Origin: Nocardioidaceae bacterium
GTDB taxonomy: Bacteria > Actinomycetota > Actinomycetes > Propionibacteriales > Nocardioidaceae
Assembly (NCBI GenBank): GCA_030447805.1
Contig: JAUJOE010000001.1
Coordinates: 441,314-480,647 of the forward strand
Length of the DNA: 39,334 nt
Reading direction: 5' to 3'
The position numbers and the translations under genes are program-made. Shown here piece by piece: positions 27,035 through 37,651 of the stretch (position 1 is the stretch's first letter; each line of letters starts with the position of its first letter). A model generated the notes under the pieces. That model did not search any database. It worked only from the letters and a program-made list of their open reading frames with translations, and had not been told where the DNA came from.

Positions 27035-28020
27035 GTGAGCAACGAACCACTGCTGTCCGTACGCGACCTGAGCGTCACCTTCACCCGACGCGGCGAGGAG
27101 CCCTTCAACGCCGTTGACGGCATCTCGTTCGACGTCCACGCCGGCAAGACGCTGGGCCTGGTGGGCGAGTCCGGCTGTGGGAAGTCCGTCACGTCCCTGG
27201 CCATCATGGGCCTGCTGCCCACGCGGGGCAATCACGTCGAGGGATCGGTGATGTACGACGGCACCGATCTCCTGAAGCTCTCCTCGGCCGAGATGCGCGA
27301 CCGCCGTGGCCGTGACATCGCGATGATCTTCCAGGACCCTCTCTCCTCGCTGAACCCGGTGGTGCCGATCGGGCTCCAGGTCACCGAGGTGATGGAGCGC
27401 CACCGCGACCTGTCCCGCAAGGAAGCGATGCCCCAGGCGCAGGAGCTCCTCGAACGCGTCGGCATCCCCGACCCGAAGGCGCGGCTGAAGAACTACCCCC
27501 ACCAGCTCAGCGGCGGCATGCGGCAACGTGCGCTGATCGCCATGGCGCTGGCGTGCGAGCCGCGGCTACTGATCGCCGACGAGCCGACCACGGCACTGGA
27601 CGTGACCATCCAGGCCCAGATCCTCGCGCTGCTCAAGGAGCTCGTCGTCGACACCGGTACGGCGCTGATCATGATCACCCACGACCTCGGGGTCGTGGCG
27701 GGGCTGTGCGACGAGGTGAACGTCCTGTACGGCGGCCGGATCGTCGAGCGCGGCGACCGGCACCGGCTGTTCGCCCACGCCGCCCACCCCTACACCAACG
27801 GACTCCTCGGATCGATCCCGCGACTCGACGCGGACCGCGGCGAGAGGCTCACCGCGATTCCCGGCTCGGTCGTCGACAACCTGCCGTGGACGTCGGCCTG
27901 CGCGTTCACCCCCGGTGTCCCCGTGCGCTGGACCGCTGCAGAGAGGAGACGCCGGTGTGGGAGGAGCACCCTGCCACCGGACTACGGTGCTGGAACCCCG
28001 CGGAGGTGAGCCATGACTGA
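27035..28020 (+). CDS. Dipeptide/oligopeptide ABC transporter ATP-binding protein, DppD type, C-terminal frameshift
   Basis: Walker A is GESGCGKSV, the Q-loop region reads [12 protein letters not shown], the signature is [17 protein letters not shown] and Walker B is [13 protein letters not shown]. Near 27905 the normal ending is in another frame: [20 protein letters not shown], then [13 protein letters not shown] and a stop at 28020. One missing C in TTCACCCCC explains this. As the sequence stands, the frame would end at 28009 with unrelated residues. The cysteine-rich tail (HPRCP...C...C) is the usual oligopeptide-transporter C-terminal region with cluster-like cysteines. GTG start at 27035. 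The restored end overlaps the DppF start by 8 bases. Confidence 0.9.
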
Positions 28021-29160
28021 GCAGGCGACGGTGGAGGACCCCAGGACCGCTCCGGGTGGCGAGGTGCTGGTCGACGTACGCGGCGTGAAGGTGCACTTCC
28101 CGATCAAGAGCGGCATCATCTTCGACCGCACCGTCGGCCACGTCTACGCCGTCGACGGGGTCGACCTGCAGATCATACGTGGCGAGACCTACGGCCTGGT
28201 CGGGGAATCCGGCTGCGGCAAGTCCACCCTCGGCAAGGCGATCCTCAACCTGGAGAGGCCGACCGAGGGCAGTGTGCTGTTCGACGGCGCCGACATCGCC
28301 GACCTGCGCGGCGAGGAGCTGCGCCGGAAGCGCCAGGACCTGCAGATGGTCTTCCAGGACCCCATGTCCAGCCTCGACCCGCGGCAGTCGGTCGAGTCGC
28401 TCCTTCTCGAGGGTATGAGGGCCCACGGCCTCGCCTCCGACAAGGCCGCGACCCACGCCCGGCTGCGCGAGCTGCTGGATGCGGTCGGCCTGCCTCCGCA
28501 GGCGCTGTCGAAGTACCCCCACGAGTTCTCCGGCGGCCAGCGGCAGCGGATCGGCATCGCCCGGGCGCTCTGCGTCGACCCGAAGCTGATCGTGGCCGAC
28601 GAACCCGTCAGCGCGCTCGACGTGTCGGTGCAGGCGCAGGTGCTCAACCTGCTCGTGGACCTGCAGGAGGAGTTCGGCCTCACCTACCTCGTCATCGCCC
28701 ACGACCTGGCCGTCGTCCGCCACGTCAGCGACCGGATCGGGGTGATGTACCTCGGCGGCGTGGTCGAGGAGTCGGAGGCGGGCGAGCTCTACGAGCACCC
28801 ACTCCACCCCTACACCCGCGCCCTGATGTCTGCGGTGCCGGTACCGGACCCGCTGATCGAGGACCGGCGCGAGCAGATCCTCTTGACAGGCGACCTGCCG
28901 TCGCCGTCCAACCCACCGCCCGGCTGCCGGTTCCACACCCGCTGCCCGTGGCGGCAGGAGACCCGCTGTGACGAGGAGCGACCCGAGCTGCGGGTCGTCG
29001 AGATCGACGGTGTCTCCCCCGGCCACCGCGTCGCCTGCCACTGGGCCGAGCAGATCGCGTCGGGGAGCTCCAGTCGCACGAGGTGAGCGCCGAGCTGATC
29101 GAGGCCCACGGTGGGGAGACCGAGATCCCGTTCCAGGCGCAGGGCTACACCGGGCTCTGA
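28013..29160 (+). CDS. Dipeptide/oligopeptide ABC transporter ATP-binding protein, DppF type, C-terminal frameshift
   Basis: Walker A is GESGCGKST at about residue 64, the Q-loop is [12 protein letters not shown], the signature is [16 protein letters not shown] and Walker B is [13 protein letters not shown]. The C-terminal [13 protein letters not shown] is the family cysteine region. The written frame stops at 29086, but a second frame reads [20 protein letters not shown] and ends at 29160, a familiar type of DppF tail. One missing base near 29060-29066 (GGGG run) would join them, to about 382 residues. It completes the transporter operon. Confidence 0.9.
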
Positions 29161-29212
29161 GGACGCCTCCCACACTCCGAGCAGCCCGGCTCGTGGCCAC
29201 CCGGCGGTGACC

Positions 29213-29245
29213 CAGGCACCGTTTCCCCGCCCGATTCGGTGCCTG
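29213..29245 (+). terminator. Hairpin downstream of the DppF gene
   Basis: CAGGCACCG and CGGTGCCTG pair perfectly over 9 bases, with a loop of TTTCCCCGCCCGATT. It lies about 50 bases after the restored end of dppF. There is no U run, as is common in G+C-rich actinobacteria. Position suggests the end of the transporter operon. Confidence 0.45.
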
Positions 29246-29298
29246 ACGCACCGCCGACTTCCGCTGTTGCTGCGTCGTCGCCTGCGAATACTGACGTG

Positions 29299-29373
29299 CT
29301 ACTTGCCCATCCCGCTGACCAGCCCCGAGACGATCTGGCGGGTGAGGAACAGGAAGAGGGCCACGGCAGACGG
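29299..29373 (-). pseudogene. C-terminal remnant of a MalG-type sugar ABC permease
   Basis: Read on the minus strand, the codons before the TAG at 29301-29299 give AVALFLFLTRQIVSGLVSGM, then GK and stop. MalG/GanQ-type permeases end in just this way: a final helix, an Arg-containing turn and a Gly-rich xGLxxGxxK tail. Nothing upstream on the same strand continues the match. Only about 23 residues remain, so the call is tentative. It suggests a deleted carbohydrate transporter. Confidence 0.45.
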
Positions 29374-29503
29374 CGCAGACACGCACGGAAGTCGCTGACG
29401 GAGCACACGAAGACCGACCAAGAACTGCTCTGACACCTACTGTCGGATTGCGCATGAGCCTTGCTTTTGGAGACCACCAGTGGACGGTGGCCGACCGCGT
29501 CTC

Positions 29504-29537
29504 CGGGGTAGACCGGGTCTCGGGGTAGACCGGGTCA
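29504..29537. repeat. 17-base tandem duplication
   Basis: CGGGGTAGACCGGGTCT (29504-29520) is repeated as CGGGGTAGACCGGGTCA (29521-29537), with 16 of 17 bases the same. It sits at the 3' end of the DUF4357 remnant. It may mark the edge of a rearrangement. Confidence 0.7.
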
Positions 29538-30178
29538 AGGTGACGTCAGGGCCGCCTCCTGGCGCTGCCTCAGGGTCACCCCGGTTTCGTCCTTCCACTC
29601 GATCCGACCGTTAGCGGTTCTGCCTAGTACTACGGCGGCGGCGGTGGAAGGGGAGTCGCAAAGGTGAGACTTGATGAATCGGAGGTGCTTGCCCTCAGGC
29701 TTCATGACGCCTTCGGCCAAGAGCCGCTCCCTCAGGACTTGGACGTACCTGTGGAGCGACGGGACCGTGTCGGCGCGGCCCTGGGAACACTCGAAGACGA
29801 CCGAGCCCTCGGAAGTCTCCACACCGCTGGCTATGCGTCCTTACCTGCCAGATGCAGCCGGTCAGCCGAAGGGGCGTCCTTCTCAATGACCTCGAACATC
29901 CCAATCCCGAGCAGGGGCAGGATGACGAGCATCTCGTCGAGGTAAGCCTCCATGTCGGCAGCGTCAGCCTCGGAGAGTCGGGGTAGGGGCAGCGACGTGC
30001 CGTTCTGAACGGTGGCTCGGTCGGCGGCGATGGCAAGTTGCAGGAGCCGGGCTTCGAGGTAGCGGACATGGGCCTTGTTGAGGTTGTCGTCTTTGCTCGG
30101 GAAGGCCACGACGGTGGTCCAGAAGTTTTTGTCACGGACGTGGCTGTCCACCCGGTAGCGCACGTAGTCGGCTTCGCG
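29535..30178 (-). pseudogene. GIY-YIG nuclease family / DUF4357 protein, head missing and frameshifted
   Basis: The first preserved residues (from 30178) read READYVRYRVDSHVRDKNFW, then SKDDNLNKAHVRYLEARLLQLA and LSEADAADMEAYLDEM. These match the region after the GIY-YIG catalytic core in DUF4357-containing proteins. A stop at 29831-29833 breaks this frame. One base later the frame continues VETSEGSVVFECSQGRAD and the DUF4357 domain AAAVVLGRTANGRIEWKDE to the stop at 29535. The GIY-YIG core itself (about 70 residues) is gone, because the gene abuts the end of the RecB-like gene. Such proteins are often found with restriction or mobile DNA. Confidence 0.7.
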
Positions 30179-31019
30179 TGAAGGGCACGGGTGGCGGCGT
30201 ACCGCCCCATTCAGGGCACAGCGCTTTGTGGTCACACCAGCCGCAGAGCGCTGACTTGCGCGCCCGCCAGTCGCCGCTTGTGGTGGCCCGCTGGATCGCC
30301 TTCCACAATGCCTCGAGCTTGCGCTCGGTGGCCAGCAGGTCGCGTTCGTCGGGCTCGTAACGCAGCATCTCGCCGTTGCCGAGGTAGACCAGCTGCAGCA
30401 TGCGGGGCAGCACCCCACGGGTGCGCCAGATGACGAGAGCGTAGAACTTCATCTGGAACAGCGCCTTGGCCTCAAGGTGCTCGCCGGGCGATCGCCCCGT
30501 CTTGTAGTCGACGATGCGCAGCTCGCCGGTAGGAGCGATGTCGACACGGTCGACGTAACCGTGCAAGGTCAACCCCGAGGACAGCTGTGTCGCCACGTGG
30601 ACCTCGCGCTCGGCCGGTTCGAGCCGTTGCGGGTCTTCGAGGGTGAAGTAGCGCCCCAGCAGCGACCGGCATTGTTCCAGCCAGGTCACCAGGTCGGGTG
30701 TCTCTGGTCCGAACATCTCAGCGAGCTCAGGGTCGTCTTCGAGCAGCTTGTCCCACACGGGCGCCAGCAGGGTGTTGGCCTGGTGATGGGTGCGCTCGGC
30801 GGCGGGCAGGTCGAACAGGTCTTCCAACACCTTGTGCACCACGGAGCCGCGGACAGCGTCGACGCTCGGCGCCTCGGGCAGCTTGTCGATGACCCGGAAG
30901 CGGTAGAGCAACGGGCAGGTCATGAAGTCACTTGCCCGGCTCGGGGACAGCGAGTTCGACCGGCTCAGCTGACCCGACCCCGGCCCTACCTGCTCCCCCT
31001 CGCGCGCCGGTGCTTCCAC
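30132..31019 (-). CDS. RecB family exonuclease (Cas4-like PD-(D/E)XK nuclease), altered C-terminus
   Basis: A nuclease with a C-terminal iron-sulfur-type cysteine set. LSPSRASDFMTCPLLYRFRV opens the conserved region and includes the first Cys. RGSVVHKVLEDLF holds the active-site His region. GYVDRVDIAPTGELRIVDYK, then TGR, gives the Asp and the E/Q-x-K-type core (Asp-Tyr-Lys). CGWCDHKALCPEW gives the last three cysteines. The family normally ends soon after GGTPPP. Here about 18 extra residues (FTRSRLRALPGG...) are read from the neighbouring nuclease remnant in the wrong frame. GTG at 31019 is the likely start. The junction near 30178-30185 marks a deletion or insertion edge. Confidence 0.88.
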   Translation of the reverse strand: MEAPAREGEQVGPGSGQLSRSNSLSPSRASDFMTCPLLYRFRVIDKLPEAPSVDAVRGSVVHKVLEDLFDLPAAERTHHQANTLLAPVWDKLLEDDPELAEMFGPETPDLVTWLEQCRSLLGRYFTLEDPQRLEPAEREVHVATQLSSGLTLHGYVDRVDIAPTGELRIVDYKTGRSPGEHLEAKALFQMKFYALVIWRTRGVLPRMLQLVYLGNGEMLRYEPDERDLLATERKLEALWKAIQRATTSGDWRARKSALCGWCDHKALCPEWGGTPPPVPFTRSRLRALPGGQPRP

Positions 31020-31020
31020 G

Positions 31021-31060
31021 TTGTCATGCCAGAAAGGCTGTTGTCATGCCAGCAAGGCTA
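31021..31060. repeat. 20-base tandem repeat upstream of the RecB-like and protease genes
   Basis: TTGTCATGCCAGAAAGGCTG (31021-31040) is followed directly by TTGTCATGCCAGCAAGGCTA (31041-31060), with 18 of 20 bases identical. It occupies the divergent region between two start codons (31019 and 31127). Paired sites of this kind can bind a regulator, and TTGTCA also resembles a -35 box. A recent slippage duplication is the simpler alternative. Confidence 0.7.
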
Positions 31061-31126
31061 GGGCAGCGCTCCGACAAAGTACCTGCGACGCGGCGGTAGC
31101 CGCCAAGCCCCGCTAGCGTTGACTTG

Positions 31127-33296
<2,170 letters not shown>

Positions 33297-33330
33297 CCCT
33301 GAATGGCCGATGGAATCACGGTCGCCTGGG

Positions 33331-33336
33331 TAGGGT
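33331..33336 (+). promoter_or_regulatory. Probable -10 box of the ARC/Mpa gene
   Basis: TAGGGT at 33331-33336 matches the actinobacterial TANNNT -10 pattern and lies about 30 bases before the start codon. The pup gene has the same hexamer at 37611-37616. A ribosome site GGAGGTG (33361-33367) follows. No clear -35 is visible. Confidence 0.4.
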
Positions 33337-33367
33337 CGCTGTAGTAGGTCCACTTTCCGTGGAGGTG

Positions 33368-35129
33368 ATGGCGTTGATCGCACGAGACGACGGACAGTCC
33401 CGTCGGTCGAAATCGGCCGACGAGCTGCGCGGCCAGGTCGACTTCCTCGAGGCCGAGGTGGCAGACCTTCGCCGCCGGTTGTCGGACGCCCCTTCCACAG
33501 CGCGCTACCTTGAGCAGCGGCTTGCCGACACTCAGACGTCGCTGGCGGCTCTCACCTCGCAGAACGAGCGACTCGCCGCCACCTTGCGCGAAGCTCGTGA
33601 CCAGATCATGACGCTGAAGGAGGAGGTCGACCGGCTGGCCCAGCCCCCCACCGGTTTCGGCACTTTCCTCGGCGCGAACGACGACTCCACGATCGACGTC
33701 TTCACCGGCGGCCGGAAGCTGCGGGTCAACGTCAGCCCGGCCATCGCCCTCGACGACCTCAAACGAGGTCAGGAGGTCATGCTCAACGAGGCGCTCAACG
33801 TCGTGGCTGCGCTGGACTTCGAGGAGGTCGGCGAGGTCGTCATGCTCAAGGAGGTGCTGGCCGACGCCGACCGCGCGCTGGTCATCGCCAACGCCGACGA
33901 GGAGCGGGTGGTGCGAATCGCCGCATCCTTGCGTGGTCAACCGCTGCGCGCCGGCGACTCCGTGCTGCTCGACGGGCGCTCCAACTACATCTACGAACGC
34001 ATCCCGAAGACCGAGGTCGAGGAGCTGGTCCTCGAAGAGGTCCCTGACATCGACTACGCCAACATCGGCGGGCTGATGCGCCAGATCGACCAGATCCGCG
34101 ACGCGATAGAGCTGCCCTACCTGCACCCCGAGCTGTTCTTGGAGCATGAGCTCAAGCCACCGAAGGGCGTCCTGCTCTACGGGCCTCCCGGCTGCGGCAA
34201 GACACTCATCGCCAAGGCGGTCGCCAACTCGCTGTCGAAGAAGGTGGCCGACAAGACAGGCGAAGAAGGCAAGTCGTTCTTCTTGAACATCAAGGGCCCA
34301 GAGCTGCTCAACAAGTACGTCGGAGAGACCGAGCGGCACATCCGGCTGGTGTTCCAGCGGGCCCGGGAGAAGGCCAGCGGGGGCACGCCGGTCATCGTCT
34401 TCTTCGACGAGATGGACTCGTTGTTCCGCACCCGCGGGTCAGGGGTCTCCTCCGACGTCGAGAACACCATCGTCCCTCAACTGCTCAGCGAGATCGACGG
34501 TGTCGAAGGCCTCGAGAACGTCATCGTGATCGGCGCCTCCAACCGCGAGGACATGATCGACCCGGCGATACTGCGGCCGGGGCGACTCGACGTAAAGATC
34601 AAGATCGAACGCCCCGACGCCGAGTCGGCGCGCGACATCTTCTCCAAGTACCTGACGTCGAACCTGCCTCTGCACAGCGACGACCTCACGGAGTTCGGGG
34701 GCAACCGGGCAGCGTGCGTGGCGGGCATGATCCAGCGCACAGTCGAGCGGATGTACACCGAGCTGGAGGAGAACCGGTTCCTCGAGGTCACCTACGCCAA
34801 CGGCGACAAAGAAGTGCTGTACTTCAAGGACTTCAACTCCGGGTGCGATGATCCAAAACATCGTCGACCGGGCCAAGAAGATGGCGATCAAGGACCTTCT
34901 CGACAACGACCAGCGGGGCATCCGGGTGCAGCACATGCTGCAGGCGTGCGTCGATGAGTTCAAGGAGAACGAGGACCTGCCGAACACCACCAACCCTGAC
35001 GACTGGGCCCGCATCTCCGGCAAGAAGGGTGAGCGGATCGTCTTTATCCGCACCCTCATCTCCGGCAAGGAGGGCACCGAGCCCGGCCGCTCGATCGACA
35101 ACGTCGCCAACACCGGCCAGTACCTGTAG
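33368..35129 (+). CDS. arc: Proteasome-associated AAA ATPase ARC/Mpa, interrupted by one extra base
   Basis: The hexameric unfoldase that binds Pup on tagged proteins and feeds them to the 20S proteasome. An N-terminal coiled coil ([19 protein letters not shown] onward, ending near [14 protein letters not shown]) captures Pup. Two OB-type domains follow, then the AAA domain with Walker A GPPGCGKT, Walker [10 protein letters not shown] and the sensor GASNRED. The frame breaks in a GGG run at 34841-34843 (after YFKDFNSG). Deleting one G restores [18 protein letters not shown] and the C-terminal QYL that docks into the 20S alpha ring. Restored length is about 586 residues. ATG 33368 touches its own GGAGGTG, so a slightly different start (GTG 33359) is possible. 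Its upstream neighbour is trmI. Confidence 0.92.
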
Positions 35130-35154
35130 CCCCCACCCGGAGTTGTTGACCCGA

Positions 35155-35206
35155 GGAGTTGTCAGAACGTATTGCCGCACTAGGTGCACTGGAGTCTGAC
35201 AAGTCG
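35155..35206. repeat. Dispersed intergenic inverted-repeat element, copy C
   Basis: GGAGTTGTCAGAACG (35155-35169) and GAGTCTGACAAGTCG (35192-35206) enclose 22 bases that contain the small palindrome GCAC-TAG-GTGC. The TTGTCAG and CTGACAA cores start 37 bases apart, two less than in the other copies. It lies between the convergent ARC and phosphotransferase genes and ends 3 bases before the latter's stop codon. Confidence 0.65.
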
Positions 35207-35208
35207 GG

Positions 35209-35981
35209 CTAGTTCGCCGAGCGCAGCCGACTGATGACGCCGTCCATGCCGCTGCGGACGTAGCCGGGGTCGCCGAGGTCGAGACCGTAGGTGACCTCGT
35301 ACCACGGTCCGAGCAGACGCCAGTCCTGTGCCCTGCGCACGAGGTCCTGGTTCGCTCCGTACGCCGCCTTGACCGCTTCGGCGAACAGCTGGCTGGGTGC
35401 CAAAGACCACCCAGGCCAGGTCGAGCGCGGGGTCGCCGATGCAGGCGTCGGTCCAGTCGATGATGCCGCTGACGACTCCGCCGTCGACCCGGATGTGGTC
35501 CGGTCCCAGGTCGCTGTGCACGAGCGCACCCTTGGGTGCGCGGGCACAGCGTTCGAGCAGTTGAGTGGCTGGTTCGGCGAGCGCGCGCTCGACGGCGGCG
35601 ATCATCGGGAGCACGTCCTGGTGGAAGCGGGGCAAGGCGATCGGCTGCCAGTCGGGCACCCCCAACCTGCGGGCGCTGGAGACGGGTACGTCGTGCAGGG
35701 CGCGGACGAATCGCCCGACTGCCTCACCCTGCTCGGCATCGACCCCTGGGCATGGAACACCCGAAATGAGGCGATGCCGCACTCGCAGCGGTGCCTGGGA
35801 GACCACGACCGGCTCCAGGGACCGGCAGCGGAACCTGCGGGGCCAGCCACGGCAACAGCACCGTCTCGCGGCGCAGTGGCGCCTCGACCTCGGGACGCCG
35901 CGGCGTACGGTCGACCCACTTACCGTCGACAAGGACTGCTCGGGCATCCCATCCGTTGTCGAAGTCGTCCACGGAGGCCAC
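35209..35981 (-). CDS. Aminoglycoside phosphotransferase (APH/choline kinase-like) family protein, two frameshifts
   Basis: Three consecutive frames supply one protein. The first (from 35981) reads ASVDDFDNGWDARAVLVDGK, then APLRRETVLLPWLAPQVPLPV. The second reads VRHRLISGVPCPG, and LVHSDLGPDHIRVDGGVV gives the HxDxxxxH catalytic loop; GIIDWTDACIGDPALDLAWV holds the metal Asp. The third carries FAEAVKAAYGANQDLVRRAQ and the C-terminus. Breaks are near 35820 and 35400, each one extra base. About 256 residues are restored, short but usual for small members. It is a cytoplasmic small-molecule kinase; the substrate is unknown and a resistance role is not implied. It sits between ARC and dop. Confidence 0.8.
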
Positions 35982-35992
35982 CCAACCACGGT

Positions 35993-36046
35993 GGAGTTGT
36001 CAGTCTGCAGGAGACACCTGCACGCTCGTGCCCGCCTGACAAGTCG
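35993..36046. repeat. Dispersed intergenic inverted-repeat element, copy D
   Basis: GGAGTTGTCAGTCTG (35993-36007) and CCGCCTGACAAGTCG (36032-36046) enclose 24 bases; the cores start 39 bases apart. The interior contains TGCAGG-AGACA-CCTGCA, a perfect small hairpin. This copy lies between divergent genes (phosphotransferase and dop), where a terminator would not be expected. Its right-arm CTGACA lies 16 bases before the TAGGCT -10-like box of dop, so it may act as the -35. Confidence 0.7.
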
Positions 36047-36063
36047 GATGCGCACCGTAGGCT
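36036..36063 (+). promoter_or_regulatory. Probable dop promoter
   Basis: CTGACA (36036-36041) and TAGGCT (36058-36063) are separated by 16 bases. The -10 hexamer ends 6 bases before the dop ATG, which would make a leaderless transcript. The -35 is part of the repeat element's right arm. This is inferred from pattern only. Confidence 0.45.
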
Positions 36064-36069
36064 CAAGGC

Positions 36070-37575
36070 ATGACGGTCCGGCGGATCATGGGCACCGAGA
36101 CCGAGTTCGGGATCTCGGTGCTCGGTACGCCGTCCGCGAACCCGATGCTGGCCTCCTCGCAGGTCGTCAACGCCTACGCCTCGACCAGCGCCCGGTCGCG
36201 CCGGGCCCGCTGGGACTTCGAGGAGGAGAACCCGCTCCGCGACGCCCGCGGCTTCGACCTCAGCCGCTCGGCCGCCGACCCCAGCCAGCTCACCGACGAG
36301 GACGTCGGCCTGGCGAACCTCATCTTGACCAACGGGGCTCGGTTGTACGTCGACCACGCCCACCCCGAGTTCTCGACGCCTGAGTGCACCAATCCCCGAG
36401 ACGTCGTGCGGTGGGACAAGGCAGGGGAGCAGATCATCGTCACGGCCGCGAACGCCGTACGCATCCCTGACCAGAACCCCATCGTGTTGTACAAGAACAA
36501 CACCGACAACAAGGGCGCGTCCTACGGCGCCCACGAGAACTACCTGATGAAGCGGTCGACGCCGTTCCCCGACATCGTGCGGCACATCACGCCGTTCTTC
36601 GTCACTCGCCAGGTTATTTGCGGCGCCGGCCGAGTGGGCATCGGGCAGGACGGCCAGACGTCGGGTTTCCAGATCAGCCAACGCGCCGACTTCTTCGAGG
36701 TCGAGGTGGGCCTCGAGACCACGCTGAAGCGGCCGATCGTGAACACCCGCGACGAACCGCACGCCGACCCCGAGAAGTACCGCCGGCTGCACGTCATCAT
36801 CGGCGACGCCAACCTTGCCGAGATCTCGACGTACCTCAAGGTCGGTACCACTTCGCTCGTACTCGCCATGATCGAGGACCGGGCGCTGACCGCGGACCTG
36901 GCGATCGACAACCCCGTGTCAGAGCTGCACAAGGTCTCGCACGACCCGAGCTTGAAGCACCTCGTCACGTTGCGCGATGGCCGCTCGATGAGCGCGCTGG
37001 ACCTGCAGGAGTGCTACCTGGAGCAGGCGCGCGACTACGTCGATGCCCACCTCGGCGCCGACGCCGACAAGCAGACCCGCGATGTGCTCGACCGCTGGGA
37101 GTCGGTGCTCTTGCGGCTGCGCACCGACCCGGTCTCCTGCCGTCGCGAACTCGACTGGGTGGCGAAGCTGGCGCTGCTGGAGTCCTACCGCGAACGCGAC
37201 GGCCTGGAGTGGGACGACCCCAAGCTGCGGCTGATCGACCTGCAGTACGCCGACCTGCGCCCCGACAAGGGTCTTTACCAGCGGCTGGTGGCGCGCGGTT
37301 CCATCGACCGGCTGCTGACCGATGACGAGGTGACTCGCGCCGTGTCCGAGCCGCCGGTTGACACCCGCGCCTACTTCCGGGGCCGCTGCTTGGCGAAGTA
37401 CCCGGACCGGATCGCCGCGGCGTCGTGGGACTCGGTCATCTTCGACCTGCCGGGGCGGGACTCGCTGCAGCGGATCCCGACGATGGAGCCGACCAGGGGG
37501 ACCCGCCACCACGTGGGCGAGCTGCTCGACAGGTGCTCGACGGCGGAGGACCTGTTCGAAGCCATCACTTCGTGA
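36070..37575 (+). CDS. dop: Deamidase/depupylase of Pup (Dop)
   Basis: A 501-residue glutamine-synthetase-like enzyme that removes Pup from proteins and, where needed, deamidates its C-terminus. The N-terminal GTETEFGIS is the ATP/Mg site. The long loop ARSRRARWDFEEENPLRDAR at about residues 42-61, absent from the ligase PafA, marks it as Dop. The catalytic Asp lies in RLYVDHAHPEFSTPE. NNTDNKGASYGAHENYLM and GDANLAEISTYLKVG are further family motifs. It starts 24 bases after the repeat element and is followed by pup. Length is normal, and it has no frameshift despite several in neighbouring genes. Confidence 0.95.
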   Translation: MTVRRIMGTETEFGISVLGTPSANPMLASSQVVNAYASTSARSRRARWDFEEENPLRDARGFDLSRSAADPSQLTDEDVGLANLILTNGARLYVDHAHPEFSTPECTNPRDVVRWDKAGEQIIVTAANAVRIPDQNPIVLYKNNTDNKGASYGAHENYLMKRSTPFPDIVRHITPFFVTRQVICGAGRVGIGQDGQTSGFQISQRADFFEVEVGLETTLKRPIVNTRDEPHADPEKYRRLHVIIGDANLAEISTYLKVGTTSLVLAMIEDRALTADLAIDNPVSELHKVSHDPSLKHLVTLRDGRSMSALDLQECYLEQARDYVDAHLGADADKQTRDVLDRWESVLLRLRTDPVSCRRELDWVAKLALLESYRERDGLEWDDPKLRLIDLQYADLRPDKGLYQRLVARGSIDRLLTDDEVTRAVSEPPVDTRAYFRGRCLAKYPDRIAAASWDSVIFDLPGRDSLQRIPTMEPTRGTRHHVGELLDRCSTAEDLFEAITS

Positions 37576-37610
37576 GTCCCACACGTCGTGAGTCACCTCC
37601 TCCGCACGGG

Positions 37611-37616
37611 TAGGGT
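37611..37616 (+). promoter_or_regulatory. Probable -10 box of the pup-prcBA operon
   Basis: TAGGGT at 37611-37616 fits TANNNT. It is 36 bases before the pup ATG and is followed by a leader with the ribosome site GGAGGTGG at 37640-37647. The same hexamer precedes the ARC gene, so the two may share a sigma factor. No -35 is obvious. Confidence 0.4.
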
Positions 37617-37651
37617 TCCGGTAACGACCGTGACGACGCTGGAGGTGGCAG

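Larger units (their letters stand above)
29161..29534. other. Gap after the transporter operon: hairpin, permease tail and tandem repeat
   Basis: This stretch has no intact gene that I trust. CAGGCACCG (29213-29221) and CGGTGCCTG (29237-29245) form a 9-bp stem with a 15-base loop, a possible terminator of the operon. Minus-strand codons at 29299-29373 read like a permease C-terminus (listed separately). A 17-base unit CGGGGTAGACCGGGTC(T/A) occurs twice at 29504-29537. Small open frames here have no recognisable homology. Confidence 0.5.

Noticed and set aside
24821-27526. A 901-codon open frame on the minus strand across the transporter genes
   Set aside because: It is antisense to dppB, dppC and dppD, which have clear family motifs. 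Its translation is a His/Asp/Arg-rich string without domains, as expected from the third-position G+C bias.
27566-29455. A 629-codon minus-strand frame
   Set aside because: It is antisense to dppD and dppF and has no recognisable domain; a composition artefact.
31021-31060. A CRISPR array
   Set aside because: There are only two directly adjacent 20-base units with no spacers and no cas genes; the Cas4-like nuclease nearby is a common RecB-family housekeeping type.
35209-35981. An antibiotic-resistance aminoglycoside kinase
   Set aside because: Only the general APH fold motifs are visible; the family is broad and this backbone location beside proteasome genes gives no support for resistance.
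36070-37575. PafA (Pup ligase) instead of Dop
   Set aside because: The long Arg/Glu-rich loop near residues 42-61 is present, which is typical of Dop and absent from PafA, and the gene precedes pup as dop usually does.
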